From contig CALZMS010000008.1 in assembly GCA_945788595.1 (NCBI GenBank), positions 1 through 13,422 on the forward strand: a stretch of DNA of 13,422 nt, read 5' to 3'. Position numbers and translations under genes: made by a program. Shown one piece after another: positions 1-7,336 of this stretch. Position 1 is the stretch's first letter. Each line of letters opens with the position of its first letter. The stretch comes from an uncultured Lachnospiraceae bacterium (lineage in GTDB: Bacteria > Bacillota > Clostridia > Lachnospirales > Lachnospiraceae). The notes beneath the pieces were generated by a model that ran no database searches, was not told where the DNA came from, and worked only from the letters and a program-made list of their open reading frames with translations.

Positions 1-1
1 T

Positions 2-64
2 GCAGGGATCATACTGCTGAGCAAAGAGCTGGGCGTGCAGAAAGAAAAAATCAAGGCAGACTAG
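2..64 (+). CDS. 3' end of an unidentified gene (last 20 codons)
   Basis: Reading from base 2 gives 20 sense codons and a TAG stop at 62-64. The peptide is AGIILLSKELGV followed by a lysine-rich end, KIKAD. It is too short to assign to a family. The amphipathic, charged tail looks like a real protein end rather than random sequence, but that is only an impression. The gene would be convergent with the methyltransferase gene that ends at 152. I see no convincing terminator hairpin in the 87 bases between them. Confidence 0.4.
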   Translation, partial: AGIILLSKELGVQKEKIKAD

Positions 65-151
65 TTCTGTCTTGGGCGCGGTGACCGTTCTTTGTGGAAT
101 TGCTTTTACTGTAAATATATTCATTTCAATATTATCAGCTTTGTCAATGCT

Positions 152-997
152 TTATTGTTTCATCAAAACGACACTTCCATGCAGATCGCATATGGGGACA
201 GGAAATATATTTGTCTTTTCACAGAATTCACGAACAGCTTTTTTTGCACCGGTATACTGCATACTGTTATAATCGTGTACCATAAGGCATCCGCCCCGGC
301 TCATATAGGGCCAGAAAAGCTCAAGCGCGGCTTTCGTAGGTACATAAAGGTCAACATCAAGACTGACAAAGGCAAAAGTGGTATTTTCACATGGCAAAAA
401 TGTATCAGGAAAATATCCTTTGTGCAGGACAATATTTTCCGGATAGGGCATTTTGAGCGTGACGATTTCCGGGTCTGTGGATGAGAAATCTCCGGCCCTG
501 GCATGGGACAGGCTGTATTGCTGTTCCACGAGTACATCTTTGGCAGAAAAACCGGTAAAGGTATCAAAAAGATGGAGTGGCCGTGTCGGAAATGCCTCGT
601 TGATCAGTGTCGCGAAATCTCCGCGATATACACCGACTTCGGCTGTATCCCCGGGGACACAGCTTTCGATGATCTGTTCCGCAAGAAGTCTGAGGATACC
701 GGAGCGAGGGTTAAAGACTTCCATAAGATCCGGGCGGAGAATCTCACCGGTAAAGCCAAGAGCATGAAGCTGCTGTTCCATTTGCAGAGTCCTTTCAGTA
801 TCCCTGACTCCGATAAAGAAACAGTCAGGATTTGTTTTTACAGCATCTTCAGGAGACAGAATGGGAAGTCCGTGAAGAAGCTGCCCCTGACGTTTGGGAT
901 GATTGTCGGCAAAACATGTCACCCGGTAATCGGTACCGGCTAATCGTCTGAGCATAGAACCGATCTGTCCGGAACCAAAGATGACGGTTTTTTTCAT
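152..997 (-). CDS. Rossmann-domain + TylF/MycF-type class I methyltransferase
   Basis: Two-domain protein of 281 residues. Residues 1-90 look like a nucleotide/sugar-binding Rossmann domain (GSGQIG at 8-13, then alternating strands and helices), as in the N-termini of PglD-like or FlaA1-like proteins. Residues 95-281 match the TylF/MycF/NovP methyltransferase family: EVGVYRGDF (120-128, SAM loop), LFDTFTGF (143-150), SLDVDLY (212-218) and HDY (241-243). The acidic residues of the last two motifs bind Mg2+ in known members. Such enzymes O-methylate sugars in antibiotics or surface glycans; the substrate here is unknown. The ATG at 997 is chosen because GAAAGGA (1009-1015, minus strand) lies 11 bases upstream and it begins the Rossmann fold directly. 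An ATG at 1042 would add 15 residues without this spacing. It stands alone and is transcribed away from the molybdenum operon. Confidence 0.82.
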   Translation of the reverse strand: MKKTVIFGSGQIGSMLRRLAGTDYRVTCFADNHPKRQGQLLHGLPILSPEDAVKTNPDCFFIGVRDTERTLQMEQQLHALGFTGEILRPDLMEVFNPRSGILRLLAEQIIESCVPGDTAEVGVYRGDFATLINEAFPTRPLHLFDTFTGFSAKDVLVEQQYSLSHARAGDFSSTDPEIVTLKMPYPENIVLHKGYFPDTFLPCENTTFAFVSLDVDLYVPTKAALELFWPYMSRGGCLMVHDYNSMQYTGAKKAVREFCEKTNIFPVPICDLHGSVVLMKQ

Positions 998-1077
998 AGA
1001 AATGGGTATCCTTTCTGTGTTTTTGCGATCAGGAAAAACCAAAGAGTTAAAAAATTAACATTCTTAGGCCTGCCCTG

Positions 1078-1107
1078 TTGCTTTATTATAATATACTATG
1101 TTATAAT
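1078..1107 (+). promoter_or_regulatory. Sigma-A promoter of the molybdenum operon
   Basis: TTGCTT (1078-1083), an 18-base spacer and TATAAT (1102-1107) point toward the histidine-phosphatase/HD gene at 1171. The start would be near 1114. Its elements interlock with the leftward promoter: the two -10 boxes lie inside each other's spacer and the leftward -35 abuts the rightward -10, so both cannot be occupied at once. Confidence 0.6.
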
Positions 1108-1112
1108 GTCAA
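1085..1112 (-). promoter_or_regulatory. Sigma-A promoter for the methyltransferase gene
   Basis: On the minus strand TTGACA (1112-1107) and TATAAT (1090-1085) are separated by 16 bases, a perfect match to both consensus hexamers. The predicted start is near 1078, giving a leader of about 80 nt. It overlaps the rightward promoter of the molybdenum operon. Confidence 0.75.
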
Positions 1113-1170
1113 TAAATGAAAGAAAAAAACGACATTATTATTGCAGATTGCACAAAAAACCGGAGCAGCT

Positions 1171-2223
1171 ATGAGAAAAGTATACGTTGTCCGTCATGGC
1201 CAGATCGCACAGGAGTACACTGACCGATGCATCAGCCGGACGGACATTTTGTTGGACGCAGTGGGAAGAGAGCAGGCAGAGAGCCTGGCAGAATGGTTTC
1301 TGGCACATCCGGTCAGTGCTGTGTATACAAGTCATCTGCAGCGGTGCAGAGACACTGCCGAAATCATGGCAGATGGGAAGATGGTATGTATACAACCGGA
1401 GCTCGCAGAGATCACGGTAGGTGCATGGGAAGGATTCTCCTTTGAGGAAATTCAAAAAAAATGGCCGAAAGAATATGCCGCCCGGGGGGAGCATATCGGC
1501 ACGATAGCACCTCCGGGAGGAGAAAGTTTCCGGGAAGGCGGAGAGCGGATGCAGAGAGTGATGCAAAAGCTTCTTTCCGATACACAGGGGGATCTTGTGG
1601 TGGTGACCCATGGGGGAATTCTCCGGGGGTGGCTGTGTAAGATCACCGGTCAGTCACCGGATCATGTGTTTTCATTTGATATACCGTATGGAAGCATTAC
1701 AGAGATATCGGTCACTGGTCAGAGCTTTTATCCGGAAAGGGTGGGTTATCGGCCCGCAGAGGTTCCCGGACCGGCAGAAATACAATTTCTCATGGGAAAA
1801 TATCATACACCCAGGAACGTGCAGGAACATTGCCGGGCGGTGGCCGATAAAGCCATGGAGCTGGCCAGTGGCTTCTGTGTGGATATGAAGCTTTTATATG
1901 TGGCTGCTCTTTTGCATGATCTGTGCAGAACGGAGGGACGAGACCATCCGCAAAAGGCGGCAAAAGTACTGAAAAAGGCAGGATACAGTAAAATAGCAGA
2001 GCTTGTTCTGGTACACAATGATCTGGAGGCTTCCACAGGGGATGTTAGTGAAGAAGCGAAGCTTTTATATCTTGCGGACAAATTATTTGTGGGGACGAGG
2101 CCGGTTACGATTAAGGAGCGTTTCCTTCATTCAAAAGAAAAATGTAAAGATGAGGCATCACTGGCGGCGTGGAACAGACGTTTTGCCATGGCCTGTCAGT
2201 TATCAGAAAAATATGTGAGGTGA
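1171..2223 (+). CDS. Histidine phosphatase-HD domain fusion protein
   Basis: 350-residue protein with two hydrolase domains. Residues 1-190 are a histidine phosphatase (phosphoglycerate mutase/alpha-ribazole phosphatase type): RHG at 8-10 carries the phospho-accepting His9, Arg58/Arg60 lie in the HLQRCRDTAE helix, Glu79/Glu87 are acid candidates, and His147 sits in VTHGG. Residues 205-350 are an HD phosphohydrolase: His220, HD at 249-250 and Asp303 in YLADK fit the metal-binding pattern. The ATG at 1171 is preferred to the upstream TTG at 1141 because it directly begins the first strand and has GGAG at 1162-1165. It is first in the molybdenum operon, 6 bases before the MoeA-like gene. I recall similar phosphatase/HD modules near clostridial molybdenum hydroxylase genes. 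The substrate is unknown; a phosphorylated nucleotide or pterin by-product is a guess. Confidence 0.85.
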   Translation: MRKVYVVRHGQIAQEYTDRCISRTDILLDAVGREQAESLAEWFLAHPVSAVYTSHLQRCRDTAEIMADGKMVCIQPELAEITVGAWEGFSFEEIQKKWPKEYAARGEHIGTIAPPGGESFREGGERMQRVMQKLLSDTQGDLVVVTHGGILRGWLCKITGQSPDHVFSFDIPYGSITEISVTGQSFYPERVGYRPAEVPGPAEIQFLMGKYHTPRNVQEHCRAVADKAMELASGFCVDMKLLYVAALLHDLCRTEGRDHPQKAAKVLKKAGYSKIAELVLVHNDLEASTGDVSEEAKLLYLADKLFVGTRPVTIKERFLHSKEKCKDEASLAAWNRRFAMACQLSEKYVR

Positions 2224-2229
2224 GCAGTC

Positions 2230-3255
2230 ATGAAATTAATGAAAACAGAAAAAGCTGTCGGACAGGTATTATGTCATGATATTACCCAGATTATTAAAGG
2301 TGTGACAAAGGACGCGGTTTTCCGTAAAGGTCATGTGATCCGGGAAGAGGATATCCCGGTACTTCTCAGTGTGGGCAAGGATCATGTCTATATCTGGGAG
2401 AATAATGAGAACATGCTACACGAGAATGATGCGGCAGAGATCCTTCGGGATATGTGTCAGGGGAAATATATGCATCCCTCAGAACCGAAGGAAGGAAAAA
2501 TAGAACTGATCGCGGACATTGACGGCCTTTTGATGGTAGATGCGGATCGTCTGCGGGAAGTCAATGCTCTGGGGGAGATGATGATCGCCACCCGTTCTTC
2601 TGGATTTTGTGTAAAGAAGGGCGAAAAACTGGCCGGTACGAGGATCATTCCCCTTGTAATTGAGAAAGAAAAAATGGAGCATGCAAAAGAGGTGGCAGGA
2701 GATAAGCCGCTGTTGCAGCTGTATCCGTTAAAACCGAAGAAATATGGTGTGATCACTACGGGTAATGAGGTGTTCCATGGCCGTATCCAAGATACCTTTA
2801 CACCGGTGATCGAAGGGAAAATGGCCGAATTCGGATGCGAGATGATTTCTCACGTTATTTTGGACGATGACCACGAAAAGATTACGGCAGCTATCCGCAG
2901 TATGCTGGATGAAGGCTGTGAAATGGTGATCTGTACCGGCGGCATGAGTGTGGATCCGGATGACAAGACACCGCTGGCCATCAAAAATGCCGGTGTGAAT
3001 ATTGTAAGCTATGGCGCTCCGGTACTTCCGGGAGCCATGTTCCTGGCTGGCTACAGTGAAGACGGACGTCCGGTCTGCGGTCTTCCGGGTTGTGTAATGT
3101 ACGCAAAGCGCACGATCTTTGATCTGGCACTTCCCAGACTGCTGGCAGATGTACCGGTGACAAAAGAATGGCTCGCCGGGCTCGGCATAGGCGGACTGTG
3201 CCTGAATTGTGAAGTCTGCCATTTCCCGAACTGCAGTTTCGGTAAGGGAATCTAA
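2230..3255 (+). CDS. MoeA-like molybdopterin-binding protein with C-terminal Cys cluster
   Basis: 341-residue protein related to MoeA/MogA, shorter than the roughly 400 residues of classical MoeA. Residues 1-165 are a divergent N-terminal region resembling MoeA's linker domains. Residues 170-310 form the MoCF (molybdopterin-binding) domain, with VITTGNEV (174-181), TGGMSVDPDD (236-245) and GLPGC (284-288). The last 25 residues carry four cysteines (324, 327, 330, 335) in the pattern C-x2-C-x2-C-x4-C within a Gly/Phe-rich tail, which could bind a metal or Fe-S cluster. Family members are expected to bind molybdopterin or its adenylate during molybdate insertion. GGTGAG at 2219-2224 is the likely binding site for ribosomes. 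The next gene is the molybdate-binding protein, which supports a role in Mo-cofactor assembly. True moeA activity is not proven. Confidence 0.85.
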   Translation: MKLMKTEKAVGQVLCHDITQIIKGVTKDAVFRKGHVIREEDIPVLLSVGKDHVYIWENNENMLHENDAAEILRDMCQGKYMHPSEPKEGKIELIADIDGLLMVDADRLREVNALGEMMIATRSSGFCVKKGEKLAGTRIIPLVIEKEKMEHAKEVAGDKPLLQLYPLKPKKYGVITTGNEVFHGRIQDTFTPVIEGKMAEFGCEMISHVILDDDHEKITAAIRSMLDEGCEMVICTGGMSVDPDDKTPLAIKNAGVNIVSYGAPVLPGAMFLAGYSEDGRPVCGLPGCVMYAKRTIFDLALPRLLADVPVTKEWLAGLGIGGLCLNCEVCHFPNCSFGKGI

Positions 3256-3283
3256 ATTTGACAGGAGTATAAGGTAAAAAGGA

Positions 3284-3390
3284 GATTTTTCTGATAAAGG
3301 CGGCCGGAAGAAACGGATGGGCCGCGGTAAGCATGCTTTCTCCGGGCATGATGAAAAAGACCATAATGTGTAAATCCACATTTTGGAATA
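3284..3390 (+). ncRNA. Candidate structured leader (possible Mo-cofactor type riboswitch) before modA
   Basis: The 167-base gap before modA is unusually rich in hairpins. GCGGCC (3300-3305) pairs with GGCCGC (3320-3325) around a 14-base purine-rich loop that holds GAAAC. CATGC (3332-3336) pairs with GCATG (3346-3350) around a loop containing TCTCC. CCATAATGTG (3361-3370) pairs with CACATTTTGG (3377-3386) with one mismatch. The TCTCC loop is complementary to GGAGA (3411-3415) in the modA ribosome binding site. This is the right place for a molybdenum- or tungsten-cofactor sensing RNA (Rfam RF01055), but I could not confirm the family consensus by eye. An alternative is a simple processing or attenuation structure. 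Confidence 0.45.
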
Positions 3391-3422
3391 TATTTTGAGA
3401 AAATCAAAAAGGAGAGTGTAAC

Positions 3423-4355
3423 ATGAAAAACAAAGTATTTGCAGCAATGATGGCAGCAGCCATGGTGCTGGGGATGACCGCATGCGGTTCTTCCAGTGAG
3501 GCAAAGGCACCTGCAAGCGAGACAAAGGCATCCGGGACACAGGAATCTGCTCCGGCAGAGACATCTGCAGCGGAAGCTTCTCAGGCAGAGGTATCTCAGC
3601 CGGCAGAAAGCGGTGACGCAGTAGAACTTACCGTTTTTGCGGCAGCCAGTATGACAGAGACACTGACGGAGATTGCCGAACTGTATAAGGCAGTTGCTCC
3701 TGAGGTAAGCCTGGTATTTAACTTTGACTCTTCAGGAACTCTGAAAGAGCAGATCGAGCAGGGAGCGGAATGTGATCTGTTCATCAGCGCCGGTCAGAAG
3801 CAGATGAATCAGCTGGATATCACAGCAGATTCGGAAGTCAACACAGACGGACTGGATTTTGTGGAGCAGGGCACCCGTATCGACCTTCTGGAGAACAAGG
3901 TCGTTCTGGTCGTTCCGGAGGACAATCCGAAGAATATCAACAGTTTTGATGATATGATCGCCGGATTAAAGGATGGATCTATCCTTCTGGCTATGGGAAA
4001 CAGCGATGTTCCTGTGGGACAGTACACACAGAAGATCCTGGCTTACTATGAGTTAAGCGAAGAAGAGCTGGCCAATACCGGTTCCATCACCTACGGCACC
4101 AACGTAAAAGAGGTTACTACCCAGGTTTCCGAGGGTGCTGTGGACTGTGGTGTTATCTATTGTACAGACGCGTTCAGCGCAGGTCTTACTGTTGTGGACA
4201 ATGCAACAAAAGAAATGTGCGGACAGGTTATCTATCCGGCGGCCGTATTGAATGTCAGCACACACAAAGATGAGGCAAAGGCTTTTCTTGATTATCTGAG
4301 TACAGAGGAGCCTATGGCAGTATTTGAAAATGTTGGTTTTGCACCGGTGGAATAA
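3423..4355 (+). CDS. modA: Molybdate ABC transporter substrate-binding lipoprotein ModA
   Basis: 310-residue exported lipoprotein that captures molybdate (or tungstate) outside the membrane and hands it to ModB-ModC. A lysine-containing signal peptide and hydrophobic stretch end at the lipobox MTAC, making Cys21 the lipidated residue. Residues 22-65 are a flexible Ser/Ala/Glu linker. The binding domain starts at about residue 68 with TVFAAASMTETL; ligand-contact counterparts of known ModA proteins appear in AAASM, FDSSGTL, SDVPVGQY and VDCGVIYCTDA. The last contains the Tyr that closes on the oxyanion. The start is fixed by AAAAAGGAG (3406-3414) 8 bases upstream. A folded leader lies upstream and a long hairpin downstream. 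Tungstate specificity cannot be excluded from sequence alone. Confidence 0.95.
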   Translation: MKNKVFAAMMAAAMVLGMTACGSSSEAKAPASETKASGTQESAPAETSAAEASQAEVSQPAESGDAVELTVFAAASMTETLTEIAELYKAVAPEVSLVFNFDSSGTLKEQIEQGAECDLFISAGQKQMNQLDITADSEVNTDGLDFVEQGTRIDLLENKVVLVVPEDNPKNINSFDDMIAGLKDGSILLAMGNSDVPVGQYTQKILAYYELSEEELANTGSITYGTNVKEVTTQVSEGAVDCGVIYCTDAFSAGLTVVDNATKEMCGQVIYPAAVLNVSTHKDEAKAFLDYLSTEEPMAVFENVGFAPVE

Positions 4356-4403
4356 TAGAGATACACGTATCGGTGAAGTAGACATTGCATGTCAGATATG
4401 AGG

Positions 4404-4446
4404 ATATACACGAAGGAATGCGTATATGCATTCCTTTGTGTTATAT
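4404..4446 (+). promoter_or_regulatory. Long hairpin between modA and modB (attenuator or 3'-end stabiliser)
   Basis: CACGAAGGAATGC (4409-4421) pairs with GCATTCCTTTGTG (4428-4440), 13 pairs with one G-U, around the loop GTATAT. Five further A-T pairs (4404-4408 with 4442-4446) extend it past a single bulged T at 4441. No run of Ts follows, so it is a poor intrinsic terminator. A likely role is to protect the modA 3' end or partly reduce read-through, so that binding protein exceeds permease. It sits in the 182-base gap before modB. Confidence 0.6.
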
Positions 4447-4537
4447 GAATATTCGATTAAATTATCAGATAGACGAAAAGATGGTCCTGTAGGTCGTTTT
4501 TTCGGTAAATTGCTGGATATATATTGAAGGAGTATGA

Positions 4538-5215
4538 ATGGACTGGTTTCCGTTATATAACAGTTTGAGAATTGCGGCGATTGCCTGTACTGCGGTATTT
4601 TTTCTGGGCATTTTTTTCGCATATTATATTGCAAAGCTGTCGAGGGTGCTGAAGGGTGTGCTGGATGTGATCCTGACACTTCCTATGGTATTGCCGCCCA
4701 CGGTATGCGGTTATTTTTTACTAGTCATTTTTGGACCGAAGCGTCCGGTGGGCCAGTTTCTGGCCAAATGGGGAATACGATTTTCCATGACCTGGTACGG
4801 AGGTATTCTGGCGGCGGCAGTGGTGGCTTTCCCGCTGATGTATCGTACGGCCAGAGGCGCTTTTGAAAGTTTTGATGAAACCTTGGCCTGGAGCGGGAAA
4901 ACTCTGGGATTGTCCAATACTTACGTGTTCTGGCGCATTCGTATGCCGGCATGTAAACAGGGAATTATTGCGGGTACGGTTCTGGCTTTTGCCAGAGCGT
5001 TGGGAGAATATGGCGCCACCAGTATGCTGATCGGGTATACGCCGGGAAGGACAGCCACGATCTCTACCACAGTATATCAGTTATGGCGCACCAACGATGA
5101 AGGGGGCGCTTTCCGCTGGGTGTTAGTGAACCTGGCGATCAGTACGGTTGTCTTGCTTTGTGTCAACCTCCTGGAACAAAAAAACAGGCAGGGAGGAAAA
5201 AAGCATGAGTCTTGA
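4538..5215 (+). CDS. modB: Molybdate ABC transporter permease ModB
   Basis: 225-residue integral membrane protein forming the molybdate channel as a homodimer bound to two ModC subunits. About five hydrophobic spans are visible, beginning at residues 10-30 and 40-65. The family signature VLPPTVCGY lies in the second, and the EAA-type cytoplasmic loop that docks on ModC is EYGATSMLIGYTPGRT. Length is normal for ModB. AAGGAG (4527-4532) lies 5 bases before the ATG; another ATG at 4534 is out of frame. Its last 11 bases overlap the start of modC, indicating translational coupling. Confidence 0.95.
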   Translation: MDWFPLYNSLRIAAIACTAVFFLGIFFAYYIAKLSRVLKGVLDVILTLPMVLPPTVCGYFLLVIFGPKRPVGQFLAKWGIRFSMTWYGGILAAAVVAFPLMYRTARGAFESFDETLAWSGKTLGLSNTYVFWRIRMPACKQGIIAGTVLAFARALGEYGATSMLIGYTPGRTATISTTVYQLWRTNDEGGAFRWVLVNLAISTVVLLCVNLLEQKNRQGGKKHES

Positions 5216-6254
5216 AGTTAAAATCGAAAAAACACTGGGCAATTTTACGCTGAAAACAGAATTTATCAGTAATGGCGAACCTACAGCACTTCTCGGGGCT
5301 TCCGGTTGTGGAAAAAGCATGACCCTTCGCTGTATTGCGGGGATCATTCGGCCGGATAAGGGAAGAATCGTGTTAAATGGCCGTGTTCTGTTTGACAGTG
5401 AAGCAAAGATAGATCTGCCGCCCCAGAAGCGGAAGGTGGGATATCTGTTTCAGAATTATGCCCTGTTTGATAATATGACCGTGGAGCAGAATATCGCCTG
5501 CGGTATTTCTGCGGAAAAGAACCGGACGGAAAGAAAAAAGAAAGTTGCCGCCATGATTGAGCGTATGCAGCTTACAGGTCTGGAGAAAAATAAACCTCAT
5601 CAGCTTTCCGGCGGCCAGCAGCAGCGGGTGGCGCTGGCCCGAATTCTGATCGGCAAACCGGAGATAGTACTTTTGGATGAGCCTTTCAGCGCATTGGACA
5701 GTTATCTTAGGGATCGTCTTTTGACGGAGGTGAAGGATCTTCTGGGAGGACTTCAGCAGGAAATGATGCTGGTGACCCACAGCAGAGATGAGGCTTATAC
5801 TATGTGTGAAAAGCTTCTGGTCATGGATCATGGAAAAATCTGTGATCAGGGCAATACTAAGGAAGTTTTTGCGAATCCCCACAGTATTCCGGCGGCAGTA
5901 CTTACCGGATGCAAAAATATTTATGCCGCCCGGGCAGTGGGAGAAACTACTGTGGAGATCACAGATCTTGGCGTGACGATGGAAACCGGCCGGCCGGTAC
6001 GGCCTGATCTGTGTGCCGTGGGTATCCGTGCCCATTATTTTAATCCGAAGGCAAAGACAAATCTGTTCCCTGTGGTACTGACGGAGGAAGTGGAATCGCC
6101 CTTTGAGTGGACGTTGAAATTTCGTTATCCGGAGCAGAAAGAGGGGACTCCTGATGTCTGGTGGCGGGTGACGAAGGATAAAAAACTGCAGACATTTCCG
6201 CAGGCGCTGGGTATTGCGCCGGCAAATCTGCTGCTTTTGTATCCTTATGAATAA
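5205..6254 (+). CDS. modC: Molybdate ABC transporter ATP-binding protein ModC
   Basis: 349-residue ATPase powering molybdate import. Walker A is GASGCGKS (31-38), the Q-loop glutamine is Gln83 in LFQNYALFD, the signature is LSGGQ (134-138), Walker B is VLLDEP (155-160) followed by the FSALD D-loop, and the switch histidine is His191. Residues 235-349 form a C-terminal regulatory domain of the MOP/TOBE type expected in ModC, where oxyanion can bind and inhibit transport. The ATG at 5205 is chosen because GGGAGG (5191-5196) lies 8 bases upstream and the protein begins with the first beta strand. An upstream in-frame start at 5148 would add 19 residues lying wholly inside modB. The 11-base overlap with modB couples their translation. 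Confidence 0.94.
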   Translation: MSLEVKIEKTLGNFTLKTEFISNGEPTALLGASGCGKSMTLRCIAGIIRPDKGRIVLNGRVLFDSEAKIDLPPQKRKVGYLFQNYALFDNMTVEQNIACGISAEKNRTERKKKVAAMIERMQLTGLEKNKPHQLSGGQQQRVALARILIGKPEIVLLDEPFSALDSYLRDRLLTEVKDLLGGLQQEMMLVTHSRDEAYTMCEKLLVMDHGKICDQGNTKEVFANPHSIPAAVLTGCKNIYAARAVGETTVEITDLGVTMETGRPVRPDLCAVGIRAHYFNPKAKTNLFPVVLTEEVESPFEWTLKFRYPEQKEGTPDVWWRVTKDKKLQTFPQALGIAPANLLLLYPYE

Positions 6255-6286
6255 AAGGTTTAACTGAGTTAAAGGAGTGAAATGGC

Positions 6287-7300
6287 ATGAGGAAGTTGAT
6301 GGATACCCTGGTGGATCGTCTGGAACAGGGGAAAAAAAGTGTACTGGTGACCATCGTGCAGAACGCAGGAAGCGCGCCTCGAACGGTGGGAGCTGCCATG
6401 CTGGTGGGAGAAGAAGGCTATCTTGCAGGCACCATCGGCGGAGGTATGCTGGAATATAAAGCCACGCAGCAGGCTGTGGAAGATCTGCGTATGGAAAAAA
6501 GCTGTATGAGGGCCTATCGTCTGACAAGAGACGAAGTGGCCGGTCTTGGCATGGTCTGCGGTGGGAATGTGGATGTCTTATTTAAAGTAATCCTGCCGGA
6601 AAAGGGGAATCTGGAGACAGCAGTGCAGATTCTGGAATGCATGCAGCAGTACCGGAAAGGCTGGCTGGTGCAGTCCCTTTCCGGGGAAGGATTTGGATTT
6701 GTAAATGACGCGGATATTGCCTGGGGGATTGCAGAGGAAAAATTTCCGCTGTTGAAAGGTACGGGCAGTGAGCGGGCTTTTGTGGCAGAAAATGATGAAG
6801 GAGAGGCATTTTATATCTGTGATCTGGAAAATACCAGCCGTGTTTATGTTTTTGGCGGCGGGCATCTGGCCCAGGAACTGGTTCCTTTACTTTCTCATCT
6901 TGGTTTTCGCTGTATTGTCACGGATGACCGTGAAGAATTTTCTACAAAAACACTGTTTCCCACTGCGGAAGAAGTGCATACCAGAGATTTTAATTGTCTT
7001 GAGGGTCAGTATGACATTCATGAGCAGGATTATATTGTTGCCGTGACCAGAGGACATATGGGAGATCTGGCGGTGGAAAAATTTGCTCTTCGCACTCCTG
7101 CATACTATATCGGTGTGGTGGGCAGCAAAAAGAAGATCGAAGCGGTCAACGCAAAGCTCAGAGAAGCCGGGTTTACGCAGGAAGATCTTGACCGGGTGGT
7201 CAATCCCATCGGTCTGCCTATCCAGAGTGAGACTCCGGCAGAGATCGCTGTCAGTATTGCGGCACAGCTGATCGAAAAACGGGCCAATTATAAAAAGTAA
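6287..7300 (+). CDS. xdhC: XdhC/CoxI family molybdenum-hydroxylase maturation protein
   Basis: 337-residue protein of the XdhC/CoxI family. Known XdhC binds Mo-cofactor, promotes its sulfuration and delivers it to xanthine dehydrogenase-like enzymes. The N-terminal XdhC domain shows GSAPRTVGAAMLV (28-40), GTIGGGMLE (48-56) and MVCGG with Cys91, a conserved possible ligand. The C-terminal Rossmann domain begins with VFGGGHLA (188-195) and carries VVGSKKK (278-284), typical of the family. AAAGGAG (6271-6277) sits 9 bases before the ATG; an ATG at 6282 is in another frame. Presence of this gene points to the sulfo-molybdenum hydroxylase class as client, yet no such enzyme lies in this window. 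It is followed after 36 bases by moaA. Confidence 0.92.
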   Translation: MRKLMDTLVDRLEQGKKSVLVTIVQNAGSAPRTVGAAMLVGEEGYLAGTIGGGMLEYKATQQAVEDLRMEKSCMRAYRLTRDEVAGLGMVCGGNVDVLFKVILPEKGNLETAVQILECMQQYRKGWLVQSLSGEGFGFVNDADIAWGIAEEKFPLLKGTGSERAFVAENDEGEAFYICDLENTSRVYVFGGGHLAQELVPLLSHLGFRCIVTDDREEFSTKTLFPTAEEVHTRDFNCLEGQYDIHEQDYIVAVTRGHMGDLAVEKFALRTPAYYIGVVGSKKKIEAVNAKLREAGFTQEDLDRVVNPIGLPIQSETPAEIAVSIAAQLIEKRANYKK

Positions 7301-7336
7301 TGAGTGAAGATAAAAAAAGAACGGAATGAATATACA

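Noticed and set aside
3258..3263. Isolated TTGACA as a modA promoter
   Set aside because: No -10 hexamer occurs at 15-19 bases downstream, so it is not reported as a promoter.
2728..3564. Leftward open frame across the MoeA-like gene, the modA leader and modA
   Set aside because: Antisense to conserved genes and across a structured noncoding gap; no domain visible.
5373..6527. Long leftward open frame opposite modC and xdhC
   Set aside because: It lies entirely antisense to two clearly conserved genes, is rich in Pro, Arg, His and Ser in the way antisense frames are, and shows no recognisable motifs.
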